Assembly (NCBI RefSeq): GCF_000967495.1
Contig: NZ_JXXU01000047.1
Span: forward strand, 62,001 to 126,000
Length of the DNA: 64,000 bases
DNA from: Vibrio neptunius
GTDB taxonomy: Bacteria > Pseudomonadota > Gammaproteobacteria > Enterobacterales > Vibrionaceae
Reading direction: 5' to 3'
This document shows, in pieces, positions 41,993 to 50,776 of this stretch. Below the pieces are notes generated by a model. The model saw only the letters and a program-made list of their open reading frames with translations, was not told where the DNA came from and did no database searches. Within the stretch, counting starts at the first letter, position 1, and the number at the start of each line of letters is the position of its first letter. The position numbers and the translations under genes are program-made.

Positions 41993-42997
41993 ATGATAGA
42001 AGCGGATCGTCTAATCGCGCCAGAAAATGCGGTTTATAAAGAAGAAGACGTGATCGACAGGGCAATCCGCCCGAAAAAACTGGCGGATTATCAAGGACAA
42101 GATCACGTTCGTGATCAGATGGAGATTTTCATCAAGGCGGCCAACTTACGTGAAGAAGCATTGGACCACTTGTTGATATTTGGTCCTCCTGGTTTGGGCA
42201 AGACCACATTGGCGAATATTGTTGCTAATGAAATGGGCGTAAACATTCGCACGACATCGGGTCCTGTGTTGGAAAAAGCGGGAGACTTGGCCGCGCTTCT
42301 GACCAACCTCGAAGAAAACGACGTATTGTTTATTGATGAAATTCACCGTCTGAGCCCGATGGTTGAAGAGGTGTTGTATCCGGCGATGGAAGATTACCAA
42401 CTCGATATTATGATTGGTGAAGGTCCTGCTGCGCGTTCTATCAAAATTGATTTACCCCCCTTTACTTTAATCGGCGCTACCACACGAGCGGGCTCACTGA
42501 CCTCACCACTTCGTGATCGTTTTGGTATTACTCAGCGTCTCGAGTACTACAAAATTGCTGATCTGCAACATATTGTTCAGCGTAGTGCTGATTGCCTTGG
42601 CTTGTCGATGGAAAGTGAAGGCGCACTTGAAGTTGCAAGGCGTGCTCGTGGCACACCGCGTATTGCCAACCGTTTACTGCGTCGAGTGCGTGATTACGCA
42701 GAAGTAAAAGGCAATGGTCACATATGTGCCGATATTGCAGATAAAGCCCTCAATATGTTGGATGTCGACGCACAGGGCTTCGATTACATGGACCGTAAGT
42801 TGCTGTTAGCGATCATGGAGAAGTTCGGAGGAGGGCCGGTTGGATTGGACAATATGGCCGCTGCCATTGGCGAGGAGAAGGACACCATTGAAGATGTCCT
42901 TGAGCCGTATCTGATACAACAAGGCTATCTGCAACGGACACCGAGAGGCCGGATTGCGACCGATAGGGCCTATCTTCATTTCGGAATTGAAAAATAA
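41993..42997 (+). CDS. ruvB: RuvB, Holliday junction branch-migration ATPase
   Basis: The 334-residue AAA+ protein has Walker A GPPGLGKTT (K70), Walker B LFIDEIHRLSP, sensor 1 IGATTRAGSLTSPLRDRF and a C-terminal winged-helix domain (RTPRGRIATDRAYLHFG). Hexameric RuvB pumps duplex DNA through RuvA-bound junctions. It follows ruvA after 20 bases, in a clear operon, and is ended by a hairpin terminator. Confidence 0.97.
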   Translation: MIEADRLIAPENAVYKEEDVIDRAIRPKKLADYQGQDHVRDQMEIFIKAANLREEALDHLLIFGPPGLGKTTLANIVANEMGVNIRTTSGPVLEKAGDLAALLTNLEENDVLFIDEIHRLSPMVEEVLYPAMEDYQLDIMIGEGPAARSIKIDLPPFTLIGATTRAGSLTSPLRDRFGITQRLEYYKIADLQHIVQRSADCLGLSMESEGALEVARRARGTPRIANRLLRRVRDYAEVKGNGHICADIADKALNMLDVDAQGFDYMDRKLLLAIMEKFGGGPVGLDNMAAAIGEEKDTIEDVLEPYLIQQGYLQRTPRGRIATDRAYLHFGIEK

Positions 42998-43005
42998 GTT
43001 TTCAG

Positions 43006-43031
43006 GACCAGCTCAAACGAGCTGGTCTTTT
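43006..43031 (+). terminator. Intrinsic terminator of ruvAB
   Basis: GACCAGCTC-AAAC-GAGCTGGTC followed by TTTTATTATT lies 9 bases past the ruvB stop. Confidence 0.9.
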
Positions 43032-43037
43032 ATTATT

Positions 43038-43053
43038 GGTGATCTTGATCACA
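43038..43053. promoter_or_regulatory. CRP-like site upstream of cydA
   Basis: GGTGA-TCTTGA-TCACA matches the CRP consensus TGTGA-N6-TCACA at nine of ten half-site positions. It sits about 400 bases upstream of cydA, far for direct activation, and overlaps the end of the ruvB terminator tail. Confidence 0.45.
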
Positions 43054-43178
43054 ATAATGAGATCTAGATAGTGCCAAATAGGTAACTAAAATACGTGAGT
43101 TGTTAAGCGCTTGTTTTGCATAAATACCTTGTTGAACCTCGCAAATAACGCCAAATTAACAAAAGCTCGCTTAAACTG

Positions 43179-43192
43179 TTGATGGAGATCAA
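43179..43192. promoter_or_regulatory. FNR box 1 upstream of cydA
   Basis: TTGAT-GGAG-ATCAA is an exact match to the FNR consensus TTGAT-N4-ATCAA. It is centred 50 bp upstream of a second exact box. Confidence 0.75.
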
Positions 43193-43228
43193 TGTGATGC
43201 TTTTTTGGCCAAAAAGGCCGCGTAAAAT

Positions 43229-43242
43229 TTGATTTAAATCAA
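43229..43242. promoter_or_regulatory. FNR box 2 upstream of cydA
   Basis: TTGAT-TTAA-ATCAA is an exact FNR consensus in a larger palindrome. In E. coli two FNR sites about 52 bp apart repress cydAB under strict anaerobiosis, and the layout here is almost the same. Confidence 0.75.
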
Positions 43243-43455
43243 AGCGAAGCCTAAATATAAACTTTTTGAAACGGACTGTTTTTAGGAGTAGCATTAGCGC
43301 CAGCTATATTAGCTGATGCTTAACAATTAACTAACCGTTACGGTACATTTTTGCAACAACATACTGTTCTTTAGCAACATTATCTAAGTTGGCTTAACGC
43401 CTATTTACGATGCATAAATGTAGAAAGTGTCTTCAGCCGACACATAGGAGTAAAC

Positions 43456-45042
43456 ATGATTGATGTAGTCGATCTGTCGCGGTTGCAGTTTGCGCTCACT
43501 GCGATGTATCACTTCCTCTTCGTACCATTGACTCTGGGTATGGCTTTCCTTCTCGCCATCATGGAATCTCTGTACGTAATGACTGACAAGCAAATCTACA
43601 AGGACATGACAAAGTTCTGGGGTAAGCTTTTCGGTATTAACTTCGTACTTGGTGTAGCCACCGGCCTGACCATGGAGTTCCAATTTGGTACTAACTGGTC
43701 TTATTATTCTCATTATGTTGGGGACATATTCGGTGCGCCGTTGGCCATTGAAGCACTGGTTGCCTTCTTCCTTGAGTCCACTTTTGTTGGTCTTTTCTTC
43801 TTCGGCTGGGACCGACTGACTAAACGACAGCACTTGGTCGTAACATGGTTGGTTGCCTTAGGTTCTAACTTCTCGGCACTGTGGATTTTGGTGGCGAATG
43901 GTTGGATGCAAAATCCAGTTGGCGCAGAATTCAACTTTGAAACCATGCGAATGGAAATGGTGAGCTTTGCCGAGGTAGTACTTAACCCGGTTGCTCAGGT
44001 GAAATTCGTACACACGGTAGCTTCTGGTTATACGACAGGCGCGATGTTTATTCTTGGCATCAGTTCTTACTACCTACTAAAAGGTCGTGACATCGCTTTC
44101 GCTCGTCGTTCATTCGCCATCGCTGCCTCTTTTGGTATGGCGGCAATTCTGTCTGTAATCGTGCTCGGTGATGAATCTGGTTATGAACTCGGTGAAGTGC
44201 AGAAAGTAAAACTGGCAGCAGTAGAAGCCGAATGGCATACCGAGCCAGCACCTGCTGCGTTCACTCTATTTGGTATCCCAAATCAGGAAACCATGCATAC
44301 CGATTACGCGATTAAGATCCCGTATGTTATGGGTATCATTGCGACGCGTTCGCTGGATGAGCAGGTAACAGGTTTACGTGATCTTCGAGACGAGCACGTT
44401 GAACGCATCCGCACGGGCATGTATGCCTATGAACTGCTTGAAAAACTTCGTTCAGGCGATAAGTCAGAAGAAAACATGGCGGCGTTTGATGAAGTGAAAG
44501 GTGACTTAGGGTATGGCCTACTTCTGAAGCGTTACACAGACAAGGTTGTTGATGCGACCGAAGATCAAATCCAAGCGGCGGCCGATGACTCCATTCCAAC
44601 GGTTTGGCCTCTATTCTTCTCGTTCCGAATCATGGTGGCGTGTGGCTTTATCATGCTGTTTGTATTCGGTGCTGCATTTATCCAGACTTGTCGCCAGAAG
44701 ATCGAGCAAAAACCATGGGTATTAAAAGCCGCGTTGCTGAGCATTCCACTGCCTTGGATTGCTATCGAAGCGGGTTGGTTTGTGGCTGAATTTGGTCGCC
44801 AGCCATGGGCAGTCGGTGAAATTCTACCTGTCAATGTGGCCGCATCGGCACTCACAGCGGGAGAAATTTGGACATCACTGTTTGCAATCTTGGCGCTATA
44901 TACCGTCTTCCTGATTGCAGAAGTGTACTTGATGGTGAAATTTGCTCGCAAAGGTCCTAGCAGCCTGAAGACAGGTCGTTACCACTTTGAGCAAAACGCT
45001 GACTCTGTTGAAGACAAAGTTAGTCGTCAAGTAGACGCGTAA
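43456..45042 (+). CDS. cydA: CydA, cytochrome bd-I oxidase subunit I
   Basis: The 528-residue membrane protein begins MIDVVDLSRLQFALTAMYHF with the heme b595-side ligand H19. About nine transmembrane segments and a long periplasmic Q-loop (about 250-390) make it the long-loop, E. coli-like class. GWFVAEFGRQPW, near residue 440, is the family signature. With CydB and CydX it oxidises ubiquinol and reduces oxygen to water at high affinity. It is first in cydABX-ybgE. Two FNR boxes upstream point to oxygen control. Confidence 0.97.
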   Translation: MIDVVDLSRLQFALTAMYHFLFVPLTLGMAFLLAIMESLYVMTDKQIYKDMTKFWGKLFGINFVLGVATGLTMEFQFGTNWSYYSHYVGDIFGAPLAIEALVAFFLESTFVGLFFFGWDRLTKRQHLVVTWLVALGSNFSALWILVANGWMQNPVGAEFNFETMRMEMVSFAEVVLNPVAQVKFVHTVASGYTTGAMFILGISSYYLLKGRDIAFARRSFAIAASFGMAAILSVIVLGDESGYELGEVQKVKLAAVEAEWHTEPAPAAFTLFGIPNQETMHTDYAIKIPYVMGIIATRSLDEQVTGLRDLRDEHVERIRTGMYAYELLEKLRSGDKSEENMAAFDEVKGDLGYGLLLKRYTDKVVDATEDQIQAAADDSIPTVWPLFFSFRIMVACGFIMLFVFGAAFIQTCRQKIEQKPWVLKAALLSIPLPWIAIEAGWFVAEFGRQPWAVGEILPVNVAASALTAGEIWTSLFAILALYTVFLIAEVYLMVKFARKGPSSLKTGRYHFEQNADSVEDKVSRQVDA

Positions 45043-45057
45043 AGCAAGGAGAAACTT

Positions 45058-46194
45058 ATGTTTGAATACGAAATCTTGCGACTTATCTGGTGGGTTCTGA
45101 TCGGTGTTCTCCTGGTAGGCTTCGCAGTGACTGATGGCTTCGATATGGGTGTTGGCGCGCTAGTACCTGTCATCGGAAAAAATGACACGGAACGTCGTGT
45201 GATGATCAACTCGATCGCCCCACACTGGGAAGGCAACCAAGTTTGGTTGGTGACAGCGGGTGGTGCTCTATTTGCTGCATGGCCTTTAGTTTATGCGACG
45301 TCTTTCTCAGGGTTTTATCTGGCGATGATTTTGACGCTAGCGGCGTTATGGTTGAGACCCCTAGGCCTCTCTTACCGCTCAAAGATTGAAGATACGAAGT
45401 GGCGTCAAACTTGGGATATCTGTATTTCTATCAGTGGCTTTGTTCCGCCTATCATCTTTGGTGTGGCGTTTGGTAACCTACTGCAAGGTGTGCCCTTCCA
45501 GTTGACTGAATTTTTGATGCCAACGTATCACGGTTCATTCTTTGGTTTGTTAAACCCGTTCGCATTGTTATGTGGCCTAGTCAGCTTGCTCATGATTCTT
45601 ATGCAAGGGGCTACTTGGCTTCAGATGAAGACTACTGACGAAGTGCACGATCGCTCACGCAGTGTTGCACAAATCATGGGCTTATTAACCGTGGCGACTT
45701 TCGTTGCTGCCGGTTTCTGGATCCAGAGCATTGACGGTTATGTGATTACCAGTGCGATTGACCATAACGGAGCGTCAAACCCACTTGCCAAAGAAGTGGT
45801 TCGTGAAGCGGGTGCTTGGATGAACAACTTTGAACAATACCCATTGATGTGGATTGCTCCAGTATTGGGTGTCGTGATGTCTCTTGTGACTGTACTGGCG
45901 TCACGTCTGGAGCGTGGTGGCATCGCCTTCTTTGCTTCAAGCCTTGGCAATGCGGGTATTATTTTTACAGCGGGTTTGGCGATGTTCCCATTCATCATGC
46001 CTTCTGATTTGATGCCTAATCATAGCTTGACCATGTGGGATGCAACGTCATCTGAGCTGACCTTGAACCTGATGACAGGCGTCGCCTTCATTATGGTGCC
46101 AATTATCTTGGCTTACACCATTTGGACTTACTATAAAATGTTTGGCCGTCTGGACAATAAGTTCATTGAAGACAACAAAAACTCACTTTACTAA
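45058..46194 (+). CDS. cydB: CydB, cytochrome bd-I oxidase subunit II
   Basis: The 378-residue protein has about eight or nine hydrophobic segments. Signatures are LRLIWWVLIGVLLVGFAVTD, GFDMGVGALVP, APHWEGNQVWLVTAGGALFA and LRPLGLSYRSK. It packs against CydA in the inner membrane; hemes are carried by CydA. It starts 15 bases after cydA behind AAGGAGAAAC and ends 12 bases before cydX, so all three are one operon. Confidence 0.97.
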   Translation: MFEYEILRLIWWVLIGVLLVGFAVTDGFDMGVGALVPVIGKNDTERRVMINSIAPHWEGNQVWLVTAGGALFAAWPLVYATSFSGFYLAMILTLAALWLRPLGLSYRSKIEDTKWRQTWDICISISGFVPPIIFGVAFGNLLQGVPFQLTEFLMPTYHGSFFGLLNPFALLCGLVSLLMILMQGATWLQMKTTDEVHDRSRSVAQIMGLLTVATFVAAGFWIQSIDGYVITSAIDHNGASNPLAKEVVREAGAWMNNFEQYPLMWIAPVLGVVMSLVTVLASRLERGGIAFFASSLGNAGIIFTAGLAMFPFIMPSDLMPNHSLTMWDATSSELTLNLMTGVAFIMVPIILAYTIWTYYKMFGRLDNKFIEDNKNSLY

Positions 46195-46206
46195 GGAGCA
46201 ATTACT

Positions 46207-46314
46207 ATGTGGTATTTCGCATGGATTCTAGGTGTACTACTTGCTTGTGCATTCGGTATCATCAACGCGCTTTGGTTAGAGCATTCGGAAATGATGGATA
46301 AAGATAGTGAGTAA
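46207..46314 (+). CDS. cydX: CydX, small subunit of cytochrome bd-I
   Basis: This 35-residue single-span peptide starts MWYFAWILGVLLACAFGIIN and continues ALWLEHSEMMDKDSE. It matches the CydX pattern, including the conserved YFAWILG and the Glu after the membrane helix. CydX stabilises the heme b595/d centre of CydAB in E. coli. Its ribosome site AAGGAGCAATTACT is strong, and its last 8 bases overlap ybgE. Confidence 0.93.
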   Translation: MWYFAWILGVLLACAFGIINALWLEHSEMMDKDSE

Positions 46315-46609
46315 ACTCACTGAGCAGGTCGCTAAGCTACATGCGCCAATGGATAAGGCTCTGTTTCGAGCCTTATCCCTGATCCTTGGTTTTTATCATG
46401 TCGCTATGGTGATGTGGGACCCTGAGCAATACTCTGCATCGATTGGTGGTTTTAATGCCCTAATCTCACCGCTAATGATTTGGGCTATTTGTTCCAGCAT
46501 GATCTTTGGCTTGAGCTTCCAACCAAGAAATTGGTATTGGCAGGTATTATTCAGTCCCTATTTTTCTCTAATGATTCTAATTTATCTAACTCTAGTACGA
46601 GTTTTATAA
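46307..46609 (+). CDS. ybgE: YbgE, cyd operon membrane protein
   Basis: The 100-residue protein has three hydrophobic segments (about 19-36, 48-68 and 77-97) and the YbgE-like GFYHVAMVMWDPEQYS. It starts with GTG at 46307 inside the end of cydX, which suggests translational coupling. The gene always accompanies cydABX in enterobacteria and vibrios, but its function is not established. A terminator follows, separating it from the tol genes. Confidence 0.88.
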   Translation: MSKLTEQVAKLHAPMDKALFRALSLILGFYHVAMVMWDPEQYSASIGGFNALISPLMIWAICSSMIFGLSFQPRNWYWQVLFSPYFSLMILIYLTLVRVL

Positions 46610-46645
46610 TTTGAACTGACTGAAAATTATCCACTTATTAGTCAC

Positions 46646-46682
46646 AATAGCGCCACTGCTTGATAGTTGGCGCTATTTTTTT
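46646..46682 (+). terminator. Intrinsic terminator of the cyd operon
   Basis: AATAGCGCCA/TGGCGCTATT with a 12-base loop and a T-run lies about 40 bases past the ybgE stop, before the tol-pal gene set. Confidence 0.85.
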
Positions 46683-46774
46683 GTTTCAATCTTTGAAAAC
46701 CTACATTAACCCTTGCATAAAGGGCAACGAGTTGCGTTATAGTAAAGCACCTCAATTGTTAGAAAGGGTTTGGT

Positions 46775-47194
46775 TTGCAAAACGAACGTGCTGTATTTGA
46801 GCTGCCTGTCACCGTTTATTATGAAGATACTGATGTGGGAGGTGTGGTCTATCACGCCAACTACCTTAAATATTTTGAGCGTGGTCGTTCGGAGTGTCTG
46901 ACCAGTATTGGCGTTTCTCAATCGACTCTTTTGGAACAAAACATTGGTTTCGTAGTCCGACATATGGACATCGATTTTCTGCAAGGCGCGCGTCTTGAAG
47001 ACCGTCTAACGGTTAAGACATCGGTTGCAGAGATTAAGAAAGCCACCCTTATTTTCTGTCAGGAGATCGTAAATCCTGCAGGTAAAACATTGTGTAAAGC
47101 AATGGTTAAGGTAGCATGCATCGATAATAACAAAATGAGGCCAAAAGCGATCCCTCAATCAATAGTTATGGAGTTTACTCACAGTGACCGCTGA
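46775..47194 (+). CDS. ybgC: YbgC, acyl-CoA thioesterase of the tol-pal cluster
   Basis: The 139-residue hotdog-fold thioesterase begins with TTG at 46775 behind AGAAAGGG. Key motif is VYYEDTDVGGVVYHANYLKYFERGR-type, read as EDTDVGGVVYHANYLKYFER at about 17-36. The catalytic Asp in DTDVGG and the YHANY segment are intact. Family members hydrolyse short-chain or phospholipid-related acyl-CoA or ACP thioesters. It overlaps tolQ by 11 bases. Confidence 0.93.
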   Translation: MQNERAVFELPVTVYYEDTDVGGVVYHANYLKYFERGRSECLTSIGVSQSTLLEQNIGFVVRHMDIDFLQGARLEDRLTVKTSVAEIKKATLIFCQEIVNPAGKTLCKAMVKVACIDNNKMRPKAIPQSIVMEFTHSDR

Positions 47195-47882
47195 TATTTC
47201 AATGCTTGACCTGTTTTTGCAAGCAAGCCTGCTCGTAAAAATGGTGATGTTGACCTTGTTAGGTATGTCGATCGTTTCATGGGCAATGATCATTAAACGC
47301 AGTAAAGTGCTATCCCAAGCGGCGAAAGGCGCTGAAACCTTCGAGGATAAGTTTTGGTCAGGCACTGATCTTTCCGTTCTTTATCAAAACGCTAAAAAGC
47401 GCAAAGACGAACTGGCAGGAACCGAAGAAATTTTCTATTCAGGTTTCACTGAGTTTGCTCGCCTAAGAAAATCCAACGCTGATTCGCCGGACTTCATCAT
47501 GGAAGGCACAGGTCGTGCCATGCGTGTTGCTGTTGCACGTGAGGTTGATGAGCTTGAAACTAACCTGCCGTTCCTTGCGACTGTTGGATCAATCAGTCCT
47601 TATATCGGCCTATTTGGTACGGTTTGGGGCATTATGCATGCCTTTATTGCATTGGGTGAAGTCAAGCAGGCGACCCTTGCTATGGTTGCCCCAGGGATCG
47701 CTGAAGCACTGGTTGCGACCGCAATGGGGCTGTTTGCTGCGATTCCCGCGGTTATGGCTTACAACCGATTGAGCAATAAAGTGGGTAAGTTGGAACACAA
47801 CTACGCCACATTCTCAGAAGAATTCCACAGCATCCTGCACCGTCAAGCGATGGCTGGACGTGATTCCGCCAACAGAGATTAA
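47184..47882 (+). CDS. tolQ: TolQ, proton channel subunit of Tol-Pal
   Basis: The 232-residue ExbB/MotA-family protein has three membrane segments: about 15-37, then 133-157 (LPFLATVGSISPYIGLFGTV) and 168-195 (MVAPGIAEALVATAMGLFAA). GTG at 47184 overlaps ybgC. With TolR it uses the proton motive force to energise TolA, which constricts the outer membrane at division. The next gene, tolR, starts 5 bases after its stop. Confidence 0.96.
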   Translation: MTADISMLDLFLQASLLVKMVMLTLLGMSIVSWAMIIKRSKVLSQAAKGAETFEDKFWSGTDLSVLYQNAKKRKDELAGTEEIFYSGFTEFARLRKSNADSPDFIMEGTGRAMRVAVAREVDELETNLPFLATVGSISPYIGLFGTVWGIMHAFIALGEVKQATLAMVAPGIAEALVATAMGLFAAIPAVMAYNRLSNKVGKLEHNYATFSEEFHSILHRQAMAGRDSANRD

Positions 47883-47887
47883 CGGAT

Positions 47888-48331
47888 ATGGCAGGCTATC
47901 AACCTAAAAAACGCAAGATGACCGCAGAGATTAACGTTGTGCCTTACATCGACGTTATGCTTGTGCTGTTAATCATCTTTATGGTGACGTCGCCTTTTGT
48001 AACGCAGGGCGTGGATGTTGAGTTACCTAAAACAGCCACGGCGAAACCAGCATCAGAGCTTGCAGGCGATAGTGATTCAAGCTTCATCATCGTTGAAATT
48101 GACCGTGAAGGCAATTTGGGCCTGAGTGTCAACGATGAAGAGGTTGTACGCGGTATTTCGTTGCAAGACGTGATTGTACGTGTCAAAGCAGAACTGTCTT
48201 TAAAGCCAGAGTCACCTGTTGCAGTTGGTGGCGACGCGGCGACGCCTTATGCAGACGTCGTTTTAGTGCTGGATGAATTGAGTCGTGCTGGGATCCCCAA
48301 AGTGGGGCTTCTTACGGACATAAAGGAATAA
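47888..48331 (+). CDS. tolR: TolR, stator subunit of Tol-Pal
   Basis: The 147-residue ExbD-family protein has one membrane helix (about 18-40) carrying the proton-relay aspartate D22 in VVPYIDVMLVLLIIFMV. The periplasmic domain (about 60-145) ends SRAGIPKVGLLTDIK. TolR dimers sit in a TolQ pentamer. The gene is tightly spaced within the operon, 13 bases before tolA. Confidence 0.96.
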   Translation: MAGYQPKKRKMTAEINVVPYIDVMLVLLIIFMVTSPFVTQGVDVELPKTATAKPASELAGDSDSSFIIVEIDREGNLGLSVNDEEVVRGISLQDVIVRVKAELSLKPESPVAVGGDAATPYADVVLVLDELSRAGIPKVGLLTDIKE

Positions 48332-48344
48332 GCGCTCTCAGGTT

Positions 48345-49376
48345 ATGAAAGAGACCAAACCAAAGAAAAAGAGTGATTACACCAAGCCGATTGCAATATC
48401 TGCTGCTTTGCATGCGTTGTTGGCGGTGGCACTTATTTGGGGAACCGACTTTACCATGTCAAAGCCAGAGCCTTCTGGTCAGATGGTTCAAGCGGTTGTG
48501 ATTGACCCCAATTTGGTGCGCCAACAAGCTCAGAAAATTCGTAGTCAACGAGAAGAAGCGGCTAAGAAAGAGCAAGATCGTTTGGATAAGCTACGTCGCG
48601 AAAGTGAGCAGCTTGAGAAAAACCGCAAAGCAGAAGAAGAGCGTATTCGTCAGCTGAAAGAACAGCAGGCTCGTGAAGCGAAAGCAGCGCGCGAAGCAGA
48701 GAAAGCGAGACAACAGAAAGAAAAAGAACGCCAAGCGGCCGAAGAGCAAGCTCAGAAAGAGCGCGAACGAGCGGCTAAACTGGAAGCCGAGCGTAAAGCG
48801 AAAGAAGCAGCCATCGCTAAAGCAGAGCAAGAACGTGTTGCACGTGAAAAAGCAGCAAAAGAAGCGGAAGAAAAGGCTCGTCGTCAACGTGAGGCGGCTG
48901 AAAAAGCCGAGAAGCAACGTATAGCGAAAGAGAAAGCCGCGAAGGAAGCAGCTGAAAAAGCCCGCAAAGAAAAAGAGCGTTTAGAGCGCTTAAAGCGCGA
49001 ACGTAAAGAGCAAGAAGCCGCTTTAGATAATATCTTTTCCGGATTGGAAACAGAAGCAGCGCAAAATATCTCTGCGAGACAGCAACATGTGAATAGTGAA
49101 GCTGATCGATTCGGCGCTATTTATATCCAATTGATCCAGCAGAACCTGCTACTGGAGGACAGTTTCAGGGGAAAGTCATGCCGGGTTAACCTGCGCCTGA
49201 TTCCCACAGGTGCTGGGGCCATTGTTGGTAACCTAAGCGTGCTTGATGGTGATAATCGACTATGTTCGGCGACGCGACGAGCGGTCGCACAGGTAGGAAG
49301 CTTCCCTTTACCTAAAGAACAAGACGTCATCAATCAGTTAAAGAATATCAATTTAACCGTAGAACCTAAGTCATAA
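48345..49376 (+). CDS. tolA: TolA, inner-membrane bridging protein
   Basis: The 343-residue protein has a cytosolic Lys-rich start, one membrane helix (about 17-36), and a long Ala/Lys/Glu/Arg-rich helical domain II (about 65-240). The C-terminal domain III (about 250-343) has IYIQLIQQNLL, CRVNLRLIPTGAGAIV and LPKEQDVINQLKNINLTVEP. It spans the periplasm from TolQR to Pal/TolB. Domain III is also the entry target of filamentous phages in vibrios (CTX phage in V. cholerae). The repetitive domain II makes shadow frames on other strands. Confidence 0.94.
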   Translation: MKETKPKKKSDYTKPIAISAALHALLAVALIWGTDFTMSKPEPSGQMVQAVVIDPNLVRQQAQKIRSQREEAAKKEQDRLDKLRRESEQLEKNRKAEEERIRQLKEQQAREAKAAREAEKARQQKEKERQAAEEQAQKERERAAKLEAERKAKEAAIAKAEQERVAREKAAKEAEEKARRQREAAEKAEKQRIAKEKAAKEAAEKARKEKERLERLKRERKEQEAALDNIFSGLETEAAQNISARQQHVNSEADRFGAIYIQLIQQNLLLEDSFRGKSCRVNLRLIPTGAGAIVGNLSVLDGDNRLCSATRRAVAQVGSFPLPKEQDVINQLKNINLTVEPKS

Positions 49377-49386
49377 GGAAAAGCTT

Positions 49387-50739
49387 GTGTTAAAGCGACT
49401 AGTATTAGGATGTTTGCTCACAGTGATGAGCACGTTTCAGGTAGCCAATGCGGCGCTGGAGCTTGTGATTACAGACGGCATTGACTCTGCACGTCCAATC
49501 GCTATCGTCCCATTTAAGTGGGAAGGTTCAACTAAATTACCTCATGATGTGTCAGCCATTATCGCCTCGGACTTACAGCGTAGTGGTAAATTCAGCCCAG
49601 TTGCGACCAGTAAAATGCCGCAAACGCCTTACAGTGAAAGTGAAATCGACTTTGATGCTTGGACGGGGTTAGGTGTTGATGCGCTACTTACAGGGACCAT
49701 TTCGCAAAATGCGGAAGGGAATTATGTCATCAACTACCAGTTGGTGGATGTAATTCGAGGTCAGCTGACTCAAGGGCAAAGCAAAGCATTAAGTACTGAT
49801 GGCCAACTTGTGTTGTCTAAAGACCACGTACTTTTTAGCAAACGTGCCACCGTTCCTGGGGAGCGTATGCGTGAATATGCTCACCGAATTTCAGATTTAG
49901 TATACAAAGAACTCACTGGCGAGCGTGGTGCCTTTTTGACTCGTATTGCTTACGTTGTGGTGAATGACGAAGACAGTTATCCATATCAGCTGCGTGTAGC
50001 CGATTACGATGGTTATAATGAACGTTTGGTCTTGCGATCTAAACAGCCCCTGATGTCTCCTGCTTGGTCACCAGACGGTAAGAAGTTGGCGTATGTGAGT
50101 TTCCAAAATGGGCAAGCCGAAATCTACATCATGAACATCTACACGGGTGAGCGTGAAAAACTAACGTCATACCCTCGTCATAATGGTGCGCCACGATTCT
50201 CTCCTGATGGTAATAAACTTGCCTTAGTGTTATCGAAAACAGGTAGCCTACAAGTTTATACATTAGATCTCAAAACCCGTAAGTTGACACAAATAACACG
50301 CGGTAGATCAAATAATACGGAACCATTCTGGCATCCTGATGGTAAATCATTAATCTTTACCTCGGATCGGGGTGGTAAACCTCAAATTTATCAAGTAGAT
50401 TTGGCAAGTGGTTCTACCAACCGCCTGACCTGGCAGGGTCGTCAGAACTTAGGTGGACAGATCACGCCTGATGGACGATTCCTAGTAATGGTCAATCGTA
50501 CTAATTCGGGTTTCAATCTGGCGAAGCAAGATCTTGAAACGGGTGCCGTTCAGGTTTTGACCAAAACTTTGCTGGATGAGTCACCGAGTATCGCGCCAAA
50601 TGGCGGTATGGTTATTTATAGCTCGATCTATAACAAAGCCAATGTATTATCAATGGTTTCAATAGATGGACGCTTTAAAGCTCGATTACCGGCAACAAAC
50701 GGACGAGTTCGTGCTCCGGCATGGTCCCCGTTTTTGTAG
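49387..50739 (+). CDS. tolB: TolB, periplasmic beta-propeller of Tol-Pal
   Basis: The 450-residue protein starts with GTG at 49387 behind AAGGAAAAGC. A signal peptide ends near VANAALE (about residue 22). A two-lobed TolB follows: an N-terminal alpha/beta domain (about 30-160) and a six-bladed propeller, with repeats such as SPAWSPDGKKLAYVS, APRFSPDGNKLALVLS and EPFWHPDGKSLIFTSDRGG. It binds Pal and TolA in turn. It lies 10 bases after tolA and 37 before pal. Confidence 0.96.
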   Translation: MLKRLVLGCLLTVMSTFQVANAALELVITDGIDSARPIAIVPFKWEGSTKLPHDVSAIIASDLQRSGKFSPVATSKMPQTPYSESEIDFDAWTGLGVDALLTGTISQNAEGNYVINYQLVDVIRGQLTQGQSKALSTDGQLVLSKDHVLFSKRATVPGERMREYAHRISDLVYKELTGERGAFLTRIAYVVVNDEDSYPYQLRVADYDGYNERLVLRSKQPLMSPAWSPDGKKLAYVSFQNGQAEIYIMNIYTGEREKLTSYPRHNGAPRFSPDGNKLALVLSKTGSLQVYTLDLKTRKLTQITRGRSNNTEPFWHPDGKSLIFTSDRGGKPQIYQVDLASGSTNRLTWQGRQNLGGQITPDGRFLVMVNRTNSGFNLAKQDLETGAVQVLTKTLLDESPSIAPNGGMVIYSSIYNKANVLSMVSIDGRFKARLPATNGRVRAPAWSPFL

Positions 50740-50776
50740 CAAGTAATAAGTATCAAAAAGTAAGGAAAATATAACA

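Larger units (their letters stand above)
42998..43455. promoter_or_regulatory. cydA control region
   Basis: This 458-base stretch has no gene. Besides the ruvB terminator it holds a CRP-like site (43038-43053) and two exact FNR palindromes (43179-43192 and 43229-43242), all entered separately. The rest, up to the GGAG before the cydA start, is probably a long AT-rich leader. Confidence 0.6.

Noticed and set aside
43405..43833. Minus-strand frame over the cydA start
   Set aside because: It is antisense to the conserved CydA N-terminus and covers its ribosome site.
48591..48917. 108-codon minus-strand frame rich in Phe and Leu inside tolA
   Set aside because: It is the antisense image of the Lys/Glu/Ala-rich TolA domain II, which gives long hydrophobic open frames by codon bias.
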